A stretch of DNA of 64,000 nt. It comes from UBA9076 sp964418835 (GTDB taxonomy: Bacteria; Bacillota_I; Bacilli_A; Erysipelotrichales; Erysipelotrichaceae). Positions 36,318 to 45,179 of the stretch are shown here, in pieces. How positions within the stretch are numbered: position 1 is the stretch's first letter; each line of letters begins with the position of its first letter. The notes below the pieces were generated by a model. It made no database searches. It saw nothing but the letters and a program-made list of their open reading frames with translations, and was not told the origin of the DNA. The DNA is taken from NCBI GenBank assembly GCA_964418835.1, contig CAYQNJ010000003.1, forward strand, positions 103,465 to 167,464. The letters are read 5' to 3'. A program made the translations under genes and the position numbers.

Positions 36318-37172
36318 CTATTCTAAAGTTAAAGATTTATAGATTTTAGTTTTCTTCTTATAGTTCTCATCATAATTTCTTCTAAAATAATTAGAATAGA
36401 GAACATCTAATATAAACAAAATTGTTAGTCTTGTAGAAAAGGAAGATATCTTATTGTAATGATCTTCGTAAGAGGACATAAGTAAAATGTTATCCGCATA
36501 TTTTATAAGTTTATGTGGTTCAATAGATGTTATTAATAGTATTGGAACATTATTTTTACTTAATATTTTCGCAATCATTTCTGCATTAATTCCTCTTCCT
36601 CCAAAAGAAATGATTATCGCAAGATCATCTTTAGTTAAATTAGATGCATGTAATCTTTGCATATACTCAACTTCAGGAACTAGTACATTCACTCCGATTT
36701 CTTGCATTTGAAATTGAAAATTTTGTGCAAAGTACATATTACCGGCAGAAGTAAATATTGATATTGATTTGGCTTTTTCAATCATTAAAGTAGATTTAAC
36801 CAAAGCTTCAGGGTCAATTAAATCTATGGTATCACTAACCGTTTGGTAATAAACATCCTTAAGTCTAAGCATTACCTCATAGTGCGAATCACCAGGGGAG
36901 ATAGGAAAATTAAAATCATCCACATTTGATGGATCTTTATTTACTAAGGCAGATTTTAATTCTAGTTTTAAGTCATTAATACCTGAAATACCTAACTTAT
37001 TTATTAGCCTATATATAGTAGGTATCGAAATAAAAGTTCTAGAAGATATTTCTTTAGGTTTTAACAAAATAAATTCTTCTGGATGCTCATTAATAAACTT
37101 AACTAGTTGTTTCTCTGAGTTTGTTAAGTTTTTTAGGTTATTAATTTTATTAAAAATATTAGTGTATATCAT
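36318..37172 (-). CDS. MurR/RpiR family transcriptional regulator
   Basis: 284 residues. N-terminal HTH_6 domain (NLTNSEKQLVKFINEHPEE, then SIPTIYRLINKLG as the recognition region) and a C-terminal SIS sugar-phosphate-binding domain (IFTSAGNMYFAQNF, IIISFGGRGINAE). These regulators respond to phosphosugars and often control glycosidase or amino-sugar genes; the GH1 and GH4 genes nearby are candidate targets. The start has no SD and lies 6 nt after a TATAAT box (37184-37179), pointing to a leaderless message. Confidence 0.9.
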   Translation of the reverse strand: MIYTNIFNKINNLKNLTNSEKQLVKFINEHPEEFILLKPKEISSRTFISIPTIYRLINKLGISGINDLKLELKSALVNKDPSNVDDFNFPISPGDSHYEVMLRLKDVYYQTVSDTIDLIDPEALVKSTLMIEKAKSISIFTSAGNMYFAQNFQFQMQEIGVNVLVPEVEYMQRLHASNLTKDDLAIIISFGGRGINAEMIAKILSKNNVPILLITSIEPHKLIKYADNILLMSSYEDHYNKISSFSTRLTILFILDVLYSNYFRRNYDENYKKKTKIYKSLTLE

Positions 37173-37178
37173 AAATGT

Positions 37179-37184
37179 ATTATA
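37179..37184 (-). promoter_or_regulatory. -10 box of the RpiR-type gene, 6 nt from its ATG
   Basis: Perfect TATAAT on the minus strand ending 6 nt before the start codon. The -35 is weak (TATGTT-like, spacer about 18). Confidence 0.45.
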
Positions 37185-37255
37185 TCATTTGAATAAACTA
37201 ATAACATAATGGGATAATGAAGTTGGTAATAAGTTTTAAGAAAGGGAGAAAGACT

Positions 37256-38044
37256 ATGAATGCTGATTATCATGTACACACAAACTACAGCGACGACTCT
37301 ACTGTTTTAATGGAGGATATGATTCAACATGGAATTGATATTGGTTTAGATGAAATCTGTTTTACTGAACATGTGGATTATGGAACTAAGACAGATTTAA
37401 ACTGTGATTATGAAAAGTACTTTGAAGAATTATTCATATTAAAACATACTTATCAAAATCAAATTAGCATTAAAGCTGGTATGGAGTTTGGTATACAAAC
37501 TCATACAATAGATAAATTTGAAGAAGATTTTAAGAAGTATCCTTTTGATTTTATTATTTTAAGTAATCATCAAATTGATGATAAGGAATTTTGGAAGTTT
37601 GAATATCAAGATGATAAAACACAAGAAGAATACAATAAAAATTATTATACTGAAATACTTAAAGTAGTTAAACAATATAAAAATTATTCTGTGTTAGGTC
37701 ATTTAGATGTAATAAAAAGATATGATAAAGAAGGAGAATATCCTGATGAACATGTTTTACCTATAATTAAAGAGATATTTGAACAAATAATTAAAGATGG
37801 GAAAGGTATAGAGATAAATACAGCATCTTTTAGGTATGGATTATCTGATTTAACTCCATCAAGAGCAATACTGAAACTTTATAAAGAGATGGGTGGAACC
37901 ATAATTACGCTTGGCTCTGATACACATAAACTAGAACATCTAGGAGCTCATTTTAATGAAGTAAGAAAGATATTAAAAGAAGAATTAGGTTTTGAAAAGT
38001 ATTGTACATTTGATAAAATGAGACCTATATTTTGGGAGTTATAA
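37256..38044 (+). CDS. PHP-domain phosphatase, histidinol-phosphatase (HisK/HisJ) family
   Basis: 262 residues. PHP metal-site motifs: DYHVHTNYSDD (4-14), FTEHVDYG, GMEFG (Glu ligand), ILSNHQ, GHLDVIKRY and GSDTHKLEHLG. Family members hydrolyse histidinol phosphate, but no other his gene is in the window, so another phosphomonoester is possible. Start 37256 has AAAGGGAGAAAG just upstream; an in-frame ATG at 37217 lacks an SD. It ends in a strong bidirectional terminator. Confidence 0.87.
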   Translation: MNADYHVHTNYSDDSTVLMEDMIQHGIDIGLDEICFTEHVDYGTKTDLNCDYEKYFEELFILKHTYQNQISIKAGMEFGIQTHTIDKFEEDFKKYPFDFIILSNHQIDDKEFWKFEYQDDKTQEEYNKNYYTEILKVVKQYKNYSVLGHLDVIKRYDKEGEYPDEHVLPIIKEIFEQIIKDGKGIEINTASFRYGLSDLTPSRAILKLYKEMGGTIITLGSDTHKLEHLGAHFNEVRKILKEELGFEKYCTFDKMRPIFWEL

Positions 38045-38078
38045 AATAAACACCACCTAATTTGGTGGTGTTTATTTT
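38044..38078. terminator. Bidirectional terminator
   Basis: About 14 bp of perfect stem centred on AAACACCACC / GGTGGTGTTT with a 6-nt loop. A-rich on one side and T-rich on the other, between convergent PHP and LysR genes; it includes the LysR-gene stop. Confidence 0.92.
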
Positions 38079-38941
38079 ATATATTCTATTAACTTTAATA
38101 GTGCTTTATTAGTTACTGGACCTTTTTTCCAAATAATATATGCAGATGAAGTTACTTTTGGTTGTAGTGGAATATAGGTTAGAGTATCTTTAAAACTATG
38201 TTCTATTGCTCCTTTAATTGTTACTCCATAACAATACCCTGATTGAACTAGTAAACCTAAGTTCAAGTTTAAATCAAATGTAGTAACTATATTATTTAGT
38301 ATTTCATCATTACCATACCATTCTACAAACTTTAATTGTGTAGCTTTTCTATGAGGAAAGGCTATTTTTAAATCTTTTATATCACTAGGTTTTATATCTT
38401 TCTTATTTGATAAAGGATCATCTTTTCTAAGATATAGTACCCATTCATCTTTAATTGGTAATTTAAACGTGTTAAAAAGCTGTTTATCTATGGGTTCTAA
38501 AGCAATAGCAATATCAAACAAACCTTCATTAATTTTTTCTTTTGAATCATCTGAGGATGTTGTATGTATTTTAAATAATACATTTGGATAATCTTTTGAA
38601 AATTCAGAAATAATTTTAGGAAGATAATTTGAACCAACTGTTTCACCACTTCCAATAATAATTTCACCACTTAACTCTTTTTCATTATCTTTAATCTCAT
38701 TTATAGTTTTATAATGAAGTTCAATTATTTCCAAAGCTCTTTTCTTTAAGGTTATACCACTTTCAGTTAATGTTAATTTTCTATTACTCCTAATGAATAA
38801 TTTTGTATTATATATTTCTTCAAGCTGTTGTATTTGTCTTGTAAGAGTAGGTTGAGTTAAGTGCAATTTTAAAGCAGCCTTGGAAATACTACCAACTTCA
38901 ACAACAGTTATAAAATACTCTAATAATCTAATATCAACCAT
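38072..38941 (-). CDS. LysR family transcriptional regulator
   Basis: 289 residues. N-terminal winged helix-turn-helix MVDIRLLEYFITVVEVGS... LTQPTLTRQIQQLE, then a two-lobe effector domain. The start at 38941 is the family N-terminus; an upstream in-frame ATG at 38977 falls inside the previous gene's end. There is no SD; instead a promoter (TTGCAA, 18 bp, TATAAT) ends 6 nt before the ATG. It follows the MFS transporter gene on the same strand and probably regulates it. Confidence 0.92.
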   Translation of the reverse strand: MVDIRLLEYFITVVEVGSISKAALKLHLTQPTLTRQIQQLEEIYNTKLFIRSNRKLTLTESGITLKKRALEIIELHYKTINEIKDNEKELSGEIIIGSGETVGSNYLPKIISEFSKDYPNVLFKIHTTSSDDSKEKINEGLFDIAIALEPIDKQLFNTFKLPIKDEWVLYLRKDDPLSNKKDIKPSDIKDLKIAFPHRKATQLKFVEWYGNDEILNNIVTTFDLNLNLGLLVQSGYCYGVTIKGAIEHSFKDTLTYIPLQPKVTSSAYIIWKKGPVTNKALLKLIEYIK

Positions 38942-38947
38942 ATCTAA

Positions 38948-38977
38948 ATTATAATCAAATAGTTTTAGCTTTTGCAA
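38948..38977 (-). promoter_or_regulatory. Promoter of the LysR-type gene, inside the MFS gene end
   Basis: On the minus strand TTGCAA (38977-38972), 18-bp spacer, TATAAT (38953-38948), then 6 nt to the ATG. It overlaps the last codons of the MFS gene. Confidence 0.6.
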
Positions 38978-40121
38978 ATGAACTAAATAACATAATAATT
39001 GATAGTATTAATTGTCCAATTGAAAGAGTTATAAATAATGATTGTAGTGTATTAGTAAAAGAAATATTTTGGTAGATAATACTTGCATATGGAGATAAGA
39101 ATGAACCTAAATTAAATCCTATTAATATTAATGATGTTGCTATAGATTTATTTGCAATATTAGAATTATTTACCTTATCAATTAAACTAGGCATAAATGT
39201 TTTAAATCCCATACCAGATATTAAACCACCCAGTAGTGTTTGTGGAAGATTATTACTAAAAGCTATTATTAACATTGAAATAGATATAAGTAATAATCCA
39301 AAACTTGATGTATATGATTTAAATGTGTTTAATATTTTACCAAAGAAAATACCAGTGATAATTCCTCCAAGAGAAAGTGCAATTATTACAAGACTTGCTT
39401 CACTTCCTCCACCATAATTTAAACTGGTAATTAGTAAAGCTATTTTTATACCATATGTCATATATAAAGAAGCACAAACAAATAATATGAATACATAAAA
39501 TAATACACTACCATAATGATTGCTTGAACCTGTCTCTTTTCTACTAGTGTTTGCTAGTAGTACATCTTCCGTGTTGGTTTTAGGTACAACAAATAAGTAT
39601 ATAAAAAATACTGGAACACCAATTAAATATGCATAGAAAGCAGCTTGCCAACTTATTTTTATTAATTGACCTGCAATAAAAGTAATACTAATACCTCCTA
39701 TACCTTCAAATGCGGATTGTAATCCATACATCTTAGATCTAGATGAGTGGTCTTCATAAAAGTAATTAATCATAGATACACTTAATGAATTAAATAAACC
39801 AATACCAAATCCAAGAAATGCTCTACTAATAAGTATCAAATAAAAGTTATCAATAAACAAAGGAAGTATTCCTGATATCATTACAATACCTAAACCAAAA
39901 ACAACCGTTTGTTTATAACCAAATCTTTTAGCGATAAAACTACTGGTAAAAACAGATATCATTAAAAACAAGGATGGAACTGTAGATAACATTTCAACTA
40001 ATGATAATGGAATATCATTAAAATGTGCTGCCATAGTAGGTATATTAGCGTTTATAGCTGGTCCAATACCAACTAATAAGGACGCGGATAATAAAGCGAT
40101 TCTTAATAAACTTTTTTTCAT
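38955..40121 (-). CDS. MFS transporter
   Basis: 388 residues with about twelve membrane helices; the conserved loop between helices 2 and 3 reads FIAKRFGYKQTV, and SRAFLGFGIGLFNSLS matches helix 4. The 12-TM arrangement resembles CynX/NimT-type MFS carriers. SD AGGAGA precedes the start. It diverges from the GH1 gene across a 169-bp control region and is followed by a LysR gene. Confidence 0.88.
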   Translation of the reverse strand: MKKSLLRIALLSASLLVGIGPAINANIPTMAAHFNDIPLSLVEMLSTVPSLFLMISVFTSSFIAKRFGYKQTVVFGLGIVMISGILPLFIDNFYLILISRAFLGFGIGLFNSLSVSMINYFYEDHSSRSKMYGLQSAFEGIGGISITFIAGQLIKISWQAAFYAYLIGVPVFFIYLFVVPKTNTEDVLLANTSRKETGSSNHYGSVLFYVFILFVCASLYMTYGIKIALLITSLNYGGGSEASLVIIALSLGGIITGIFFGKILNTFKSYTSSFGLLLISISMLIIAFSNNLPQTLLGGLISGMGFKTFMPSLIDKVNNSNIANKSIATSLILIGFNLGSFLSPYASIIYQNISFTNTLQSLFITLSIGQLILSIIMLFSSFAKAKTI

Positions 40122-40225
40122 ATTTTTCTCCTATACGCTTATCTTAATGAAATAAAACAAATATGTAAAATACTTATAATACATTATATATATACAATAA
40201 ATGAATAGATATATTCTGGTAAATC

Positions 40226-40245
40226 ATTTCACAAATATATGAAAT
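40226..40245. promoter_or_regulatory. Palindrome in the MFS/GH1 divergent control region
   Basis: ATTTCA and TGAAAT arms around CAAATATA. TGAAA/TTTCA half-sites are typical of RpiR-family operators, and an RpiR-type gene lies 3 kb away. The GH1 start is 45 bp downstream. Confidence 0.45.
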
Positions 40246-40290
40246 AATTAAAGTATAAATACTTATTAATAAATCGAAAGGAGTTTATTT

Positions 40291-41727
40291 ATGGCGTTTA
40301 GCAAAGATTTTTTATGGGGAGGTGCTGTAGCAGCTCATCAACTGGAAGGTGGAGTGCTTAATACTTCAAAAGGCTATAGTGTTGCAGATGTTTTAACTGC
40401 AGGAGCACATGGTGTTCCTAGAAGAATAACTGATGGAGTGTTAGAAGGAGAGTACTACCCAAATCATGAAGCAATAGATTTTTATAGTAGATATAAGGAA
40501 GATATTGCATTGTTTGCCCAAATGGGATTTAAGTGTTTTAGAACTTCTATTGCTTGGACTAGAATATTCCCTACAGGAATAGAGGAAGAACCAAATGAAG
40601 AAGGATTACAGTTTTACGATGATTTATTTGATGAATTACTAAAATATAATATTGAACCAGTAATTACATTATCTCATTTTGAAATGCCTTACTTCCTTGC
40701 AAAAGAATATAAAGGATTCTACGACAGAAGATGTATTGATTTATTTGTGAAGTTTGCGAAAGTATGTTTTGAAAGATATAAAGGTAAAGTTAAATATTGG
40801 ATGACATTTAATGAAATAAATAATCAAAAGAATTACAAAAATGATTTGTTTGGATGGTGTGATTCTGGAGTTATTTTCTCTGAGTTTGAAAAACCAGAAG
40901 AAGCTATGTATCAAACAGCGCATCATGAATTAGTCGCAAGTGCTTATGCAGTTAAAGAATTAAGGAAGATAGATCCTGAGTCTGTAATAGGATGTATGAT
41001 TGGTATGGTTCCTATTTATCCATATAGTTGCAAACCTTCTGATCAAATTCTTGCGCTTACTGCAATGCATGATAGATTCTTCTTTGCGGATGTTCATTGT
41101 AGAGGACATTATCCTAAATATGCATTAAAAGAATGGGAAATAAAGGGTTATGATATTAAGATTACTGAAGAAGATACAAAGATTCTTAAAGAAGGTGTTG
41201 TTGATTATATTGGATTTAGCTATTACATGACTAATGTTGTAGATAGTAGTGCATTTAAAGATGTTTCTGAGTCAGTTGATGGTTCAAGTGAACATACTGT
41301 AAAGAATCCTTATATCAGTGAATCTGACTGGGGATGGGCTATAGATCCAGAAGGTTTAAGATATGCTTTAAATCTATTCTATGAAAGATATGAACTTCCA
41401 TTATTTATTGTTGAAAATGGATTTGGCGCAATAGATATAAAAGAAGAAGATGGTACATGTAATGATGATTACAGAATTGATTACTTTAGAGAACATATTA
41501 AAGAAATGAAAAAAGCAGTAGAAATAGATGGCGTAGAACTTATGGGATACACTCCATGGGGTTGTATAGACCTTGTATCATTTACTACTGGTGAAATGAA
41601 GAAGAGATATGGATTTATTTATGTAGATAAAGATAATGAAGGTAATGGTACTTTAGAAAGAAGTAAGAAAAAATCATTTGATTGGTATAAAAAAGTTATA
41701 GAAACAAATGGTGAAGATTTAAACTAA
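40291..41727 (+). CDS. Glycoside hydrolase family 1, probable 6-phospho-beta-glucosidase
   Basis: 478 residues of the BglA/AscB type. N-terminal FLWGGAVAAHQLEGG, acid/base Glu175 in MTFNEI, nucleophile Glu375 in IVENGFG, and YTPWGCIDLVSFTTGEMKKRYGFIYVD with the Ser/Lys/Tyr residues that bind the 6-phosphate in phospho-beta-glucosidases. Cleaves phosphorylated cellobiose or aryl-glucosides in the cytoplasm. SD GAAAGGAG. Single-gene unit bounded by a terminator. Confidence 0.95.
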   Translation: MAFSKDFLWGGAVAAHQLEGGVLNTSKGYSVADVLTAGAHGVPRRITDGVLEGEYYPNHEAIDFYSRYKEDIALFAQMGFKCFRTSIAWTRIFPTGIEEEPNEEGLQFYDDLFDELLKYNIEPVITLSHFEMPYFLAKEYKGFYDRRCIDLFVKFAKVCFERYKGKVKYWMTFNEINNQKNYKNDLFGWCDSGVIFSEFEKPEEAMYQTAHHELVASAYAVKELRKIDPESVIGCMIGMVPIYPYSCKPSDQILALTAMHDRFFFADVHCRGHYPKYALKEWEIKGYDIKITEEDTKILKEGVVDYIGFSYYMTNVVDSSAFKDVSESVDGSSEHTVKNPYISESDWGWAIDPEGLRYALNLFYERYELPLFIVENGFGAIDIKEEDGTCNDDYRIDYFREHIKEMKKAVEIDGVELMGYTPWGCIDLVSFTTGEMKKRYGFIYVDKDNEGNGTLERSKKKSFDWYKKVIETNGEDLN

Positions 41728-41756
41728 AAGCTGAGAATTAATTCTCAGCTTTCTTT
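41727..41756. terminator. Bidirectional terminator between GH1 and folA
   Basis: AAAGCTGAGAA / TTCTCAGCTTT perfect 11-bp arms around 4 nt; the folA stop lies inside it. Confidence 0.92.
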
Positions 41757-42217
41757 GTGTAAAGTACATGAGTATAAAATATATTGTTTTCCAGTCTAGA
41801 AGATAATACTTTTCTATTGTAATTATTTTTATTAAAGTAAGGAAAGTAAGCATCAGCGTCATATGATTCTTCAATTTCTGTTATGTATAACTTATCTGCT
41901 TTATCAATGAATTGAGAATAAATATTTTCTCCTCCTATGATAAATACTTCTTCAGTTATATTTTTTAATGCTTCATCTATATTATTATAAACTTCAACAT
42001 TTTCTATTTTTAATTCTGTATCTCTACTTATTACAATGTTTCTTCTTTTTGGAAGAGGTCTTCCAATAGATTCATATGTTTTTCTTCCCATTAATACAGT
42101 ATGACCACTTGTAGTTTTCCTAAAGAACTTTAAATCACTTGGAATATCCCATATCAATTTGTTATCAATTCCCAACTCTCTATTTTTACCTATGGCGGCT
42201 ATTATTGAAATGATCAT
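41738..42217 (-). CDS. folA: Dihydrofolate reductase
   Basis: 159 residues, standard length. Reduces dihydrofolate to tetrahydrofolate with NADPH. Motifs: IAAIGKNRELGIDNKLIWDIPSDLKFF (Met20-loop region with catalytic Asp), MGRKTYESIGRPLPKRRN, and IIGGENIYSQF. It follows thyA after 8 bp with SD AGGAG. Confidence 0.97.
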   Translation of the reverse strand: MIISIIAAIGKNRELGIDNKLIWDIPSDLKFFRKTTSGHTVLMGRKTYESIGRPLPKRRNIVISRDTELKIENVEVYNNIDEALKNITEEVFIIGGENIYSQFIDKADKLYITEIEESYDADAYFPYFNKNNYNRKVLSSRLENNIFYTHVLYTKKAEN

Positions 42218-42225
42218 ATATTCTC

Positions 42226-43125
42226 CTATTGAGATATCATAAATGATATCTTACCATGATGTTTATAATCTATTAATTTTACATCTTTTAAATCTTTACT
42301 GTTATCAAATTTAAAGAAATCATCAATATCTGGATTTAACCATAGTTTAGGCGCTTCTAAATCATCAAGAGTATGATATCTATTAATTTGTTTTTTTATA
42401 CCATCTATTTGATTTACATAAATATGAGCATCCTTAATACTCCAATCAATTGTGCCAGGTTTTAAATTACAAACTTGAGCTAACATCATTAGAAGTGTTG
42501 CATATTGAGTTACATTAAATGGCAATCCTAGAGGAACATCACAGCTTCTTTGATGTACCCAACAGTTTAATTTACCGTCAGTTACATCCCATTCACTTGA
42601 CCAAACACATGAAGGTAATACGGCTGTATCTAAATAATCATTTTGCCATAAACTCATAACCATTCTTCTATCTTTTGTATTTGTTTTTAGAGTATTAATT
42701 AAATTTTGTGTCATTTTAAATTTTTTTACAATATACCCATATGCACTTCCTATTGTATGTGCCCATTCTTTTCCAAAATCTTTTTGTATTTGTTTTTTAA
42801 CTAACTGATTATTTTCTAATACCATCTGAGTAGCTTCCCAGATACCATTTTCATCAATTTCCCATTCATTCCAAATATTTACATTTCTTTCTTTTAACCA
42901 CCTTACATCATTAGATTGTTCTTGGTATATCCACAACATTTCTAATACTGCTTGTCTTATGAATAATTGTTTAGTTGTAAGTATAGGAAATTCTTTTCCT
43001 AAATCAAAATGAAAGTGGTGTGTTGGTATTTTTATGGAGTTTGTTCCTGTTCTATTTTCTACTTCAACACCTTCATTTAGTATCTTTTCACATAATTCTA
43101 TATAATCTTTATCCCACTTTGCCAT
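42226..43125 (-). CDS. thyA: Thymidylate synthase ThyA
   Basis: Makes dTMP from dUMP using methylene-tetrahydrofolate. 299 residues. RTGTNS phosphate loop, catalytic Cys173 in LPSCVW, the QRSCDVPLGLPFNVTQYA signature and DAHIYVNQ. The residues after the catalytic Cys (VWSSEW) and the C-terminal end (KISFMISQ) differ from the E. coli type, and a segment of about 20 residues near 90-115 is an insertion, so it is a diverged ThyA. SD GAGGATAATT. Confidence 0.94.
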   Translation of the reverse strand: MAKWDKDYIELCEKILNEGVEVENRTGTNSIKIPTHHFHFDLGKEFPILTTKQLFIRQAVLEMLWIYQEQSNDVRWLKERNVNIWNEWEIDENGIWEATQMVLENNQLVKKQIQKDFGKEWAHTIGSAYGYIVKKFKMTQNLINTLKTNTKDRRMVMSLWQNDYLDTAVLPSCVWSSEWDVTDGKLNCWVHQRSCDVPLGLPFNVTQYATLLMMLAQVCNLKPGTIDWSIKDAHIYVNQIDGIKKQINRYHTLDDLEAPKLWLNPDIDDFFKFDNSKDLKDVKLIDYKHHGKISFMISQ

Positions 43126-43232
43126 AATTATCCTCGCTATTGCCTATATTAGCAACTTTATAATTAATTTTCAATGAAGTTTATCAATTAATAATTTATA
43201 ATCTAAATATAAACCATGATAGGAGGAATAAT

Positions 43233-44114
43233 ATGATATTAGGTTCTATTGAAGCAGGAGGGACAAAGTTTGTAGTAGGTTTAGGTGATGAAAAGGGTAA
43301 TGTAATAAAAAGAGAATCATTTCCTACACAAGATCCTATTTCTACTATGGATAAAGTTACTGAATTTTTTAAAGATACAAATGTTGAAGCAATAGGTGTT
43401 GGTAGTTTTGGACCAATTGATTTAAATACTAATAGTGAAACATATGGCTATATTACAACTACTCCAAAACCAGGATGGAATAATTTTAATATTCTTGGCT
43501 ATCTGAAAGATAATATAGATGTACCTATGGGGTTTGACACAGATGTTAATACTGCAGTACTTGGAGAAGTTACTTATGGTAGTGCTAAGGGTTTAGATAG
43601 TGCACTTTACTTAACTATAGGCACTGGTATAGGGGGTGGTGCAATAGTAGAAGCGGAATTATTACATGGATTATTACATCCGGAAATGGGACATATTAAG
43701 TTAAGTGTAAGAGAAGATGATAAATACAAAGGAAAATGTCCATATCATGGCACTTGTTTAGAAGGCTTAGCTAGTGGTCCTGCAATTGAAGAAAGATGGG
43801 GTATTAAAGGTAGTGACCTACCTGAAGATCATCCAGCATGGGATTTAGAAGCTTATTACATAGCTTTAGCTTTAACAAACTACATATTAATTCTGTCTCC
43901 TAAAAAGATAATACTAGGTGGAGGAGTAATGAAACAAAAGCAACTATTTCCTATGATACATAATTATGTATTAGAATTTTTAAATGGATATGTTCAAAAG
44001 GAAGAAATATCCAAAGAAAATATAAAAAATTATATAGTTTCTCCTGATTTAGGTGATAATACAGGTTTAATTGGAGGATTGGCTTTAGCCTTGAAAGCAT
44101 TAAAAAAAGATTAA
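43233..44114 (+). CDS. ROK family fructokinase (zinc-containing)
   Basis: 293 residues. N-terminal ATP loop IEAGGTKFVVG, GVGSFGPIDL, the LTIGTGIGGGA motif, and the zinc site GHIKLSVREDD... CPYHGTCLEGLASGPA, as in ScrK/GmuE fructokinases. Phosphorylates fructose (or mannose) to enter glycolysis. SD AGGAGG. Bounded by a terminator shared with the convergent reductase gene. Confidence 0.92.
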   Translation: MILGSIEAGGTKFVVGLGDEKGNVIKRESFPTQDPISTMDKVTEFFKDTNVEAIGVGSFGPIDLNTNSETYGYITTTPKPGWNNFNILGYLKDNIDVPMGFDTDVNTAVLGEVTYGSAKGLDSALYLTIGTGIGGGAIVEAELLHGLLHPEMGHIKLSVREDDKYKGKCPYHGTCLEGLASGPAIEERWGIKGSDLPEDHPAWDLEAYYIALALTNYILILSPKKIILGGGVMKQKQLFPMIHNYVLEFLNGYVQKEEISKENIKNYIVSPDLGDNTGLIGGLALALKALKKD

Positions 44115-44134
44115 CTAATTAATAGTTAATCCTT

Positions 44135-44162
44135 AGCATTAAGATTTATCTTAATGCTTTTT
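44135..44162. terminator. Bidirectional terminator
   Basis: 10-bp arms AGCATTAAGA / TCTTAATGCT around 4 nt, T-run on the plus side, between the convergent fructokinase and aldo/keto reductase genes. Confidence 0.88.
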
Positions 44163-45039
44163 GTTTGGAAGAAGTATATATCTTAAACCAATCGATATGT
44201 TCTAGTTCTATATCAAATGCATCAATAGCTTCTTTAATTCTTTCTATTTTTTGACTTCCAACAATAGGCATTGCTTTCATTGGGTGATACATTAACCATG
44301 CATAAACTAAACTAGAAACACTTGTATTGTATTTTTTTGACAGAGATTCTAATACCATTCTTGAATTAGAATAAATTTCTTCTTCGCTTGTAAATAATGC
44401 TCCTCCACTTACAGGTGACCAAATCATTGGAGGTATTTCATTATATGTTAAATAATCAATCATTCCTGATTCAAAATGTTCAAAACATTGAGGATTAACT
44501 TCTATTTGATTAGTAACTAGTGTTTTGCCTACAGCTTTATGTAAACATTTAAACTTCATAGGATCAAAGTTGCTAACACCAATTTCTTTAACTAATCCCA
44601 TCTTTTTTAAATCAGCAAGAGCTCTTGCAACTTCCTTAAAGTCAATACAAGGGTCTTCTCTATGAATTAGATATAAATCAATATAACCACAGTTCATGTT
44701 TTCAACGCTTTTCTTACATGAGTTAATTATTCTATCGTATCTAGAATCATAATAACCAAAAGGTGTTTCATCACTGAAATCTACAGTAATGTTTGTTTTA
44801 GTTACTATTTCCATTTTTTCTCTAAGTTCGGGTTTAAGCTGGAGTGCCTTTCCTAATTGAATTTCCGCTTCACCTCTACCATAAATCTCCGCAGTATCAT
44901 ATGTAGTAATATCTAGTTTCAATCTTTCTTCTATAAATTTAATTAGTTCTTCTGATGATAGATTCCATTCTGTAAGTCTCCAGAATCCTTGAATAATTCT
45001 TGAAAATGATAAATTATCTGATAATTGTATTCTTTGCAT
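44146..45039 (-). CDS. Aldo/keto reductase family oxidoreductase
   Basis: 297 residues, TIM barrel using NADPH. TYDTAEIYGRGEAEIQLG carries the catalytic Asp and Tyr, DLYLIHREDP the His position, IGVSNFDP and NQIEVNPQCFE the conserved cofactor-side segments, and PIVGSQKIERIKEA the NADP-binding end. It resembles the YdhF group. Start 45039 follows AAGGAG; an in-frame upstream ATG at 45078 is unsupported. Confidence 0.92.
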   Translation of the reverse strand: MQRIQLSDNLSFSRIIQGFWRLTEWNLSSEELIKFIEERLKLDITTYDTAEIYGRGEAEIQLGKALQLKPELREKMEIVTKTNITVDFSDETPFGYYDSRYDRIINSCKKSVENMNCGYIDLYLIHREDPCIDFKEVARALADLKKMGLVKEIGVSNFDPMKFKCLHKAVGKTLVTNQIEVNPQCFEHFESGMIDYLTYNEIPPMIWSPVSGGALFTSEEEIYSNSRMVLESLSKKYNTSVSSLVYAWLMYHPMKAMPIVGSQKIERIKEAIDAFDIELEHIDWFKIYTSSKQKALR

Positions 45040-45179
45040 TTTGTATTCTCCTTGATTAAATAATATCACAAGGATCATATAAGAGATTAACTAGATTATA
45101 GTTTTTTCTGGTAATTAGTTTCATAGGTTATTTAATTTAATTACTTTATAATTATTAATGTATAGGGGGGAACTGTATT

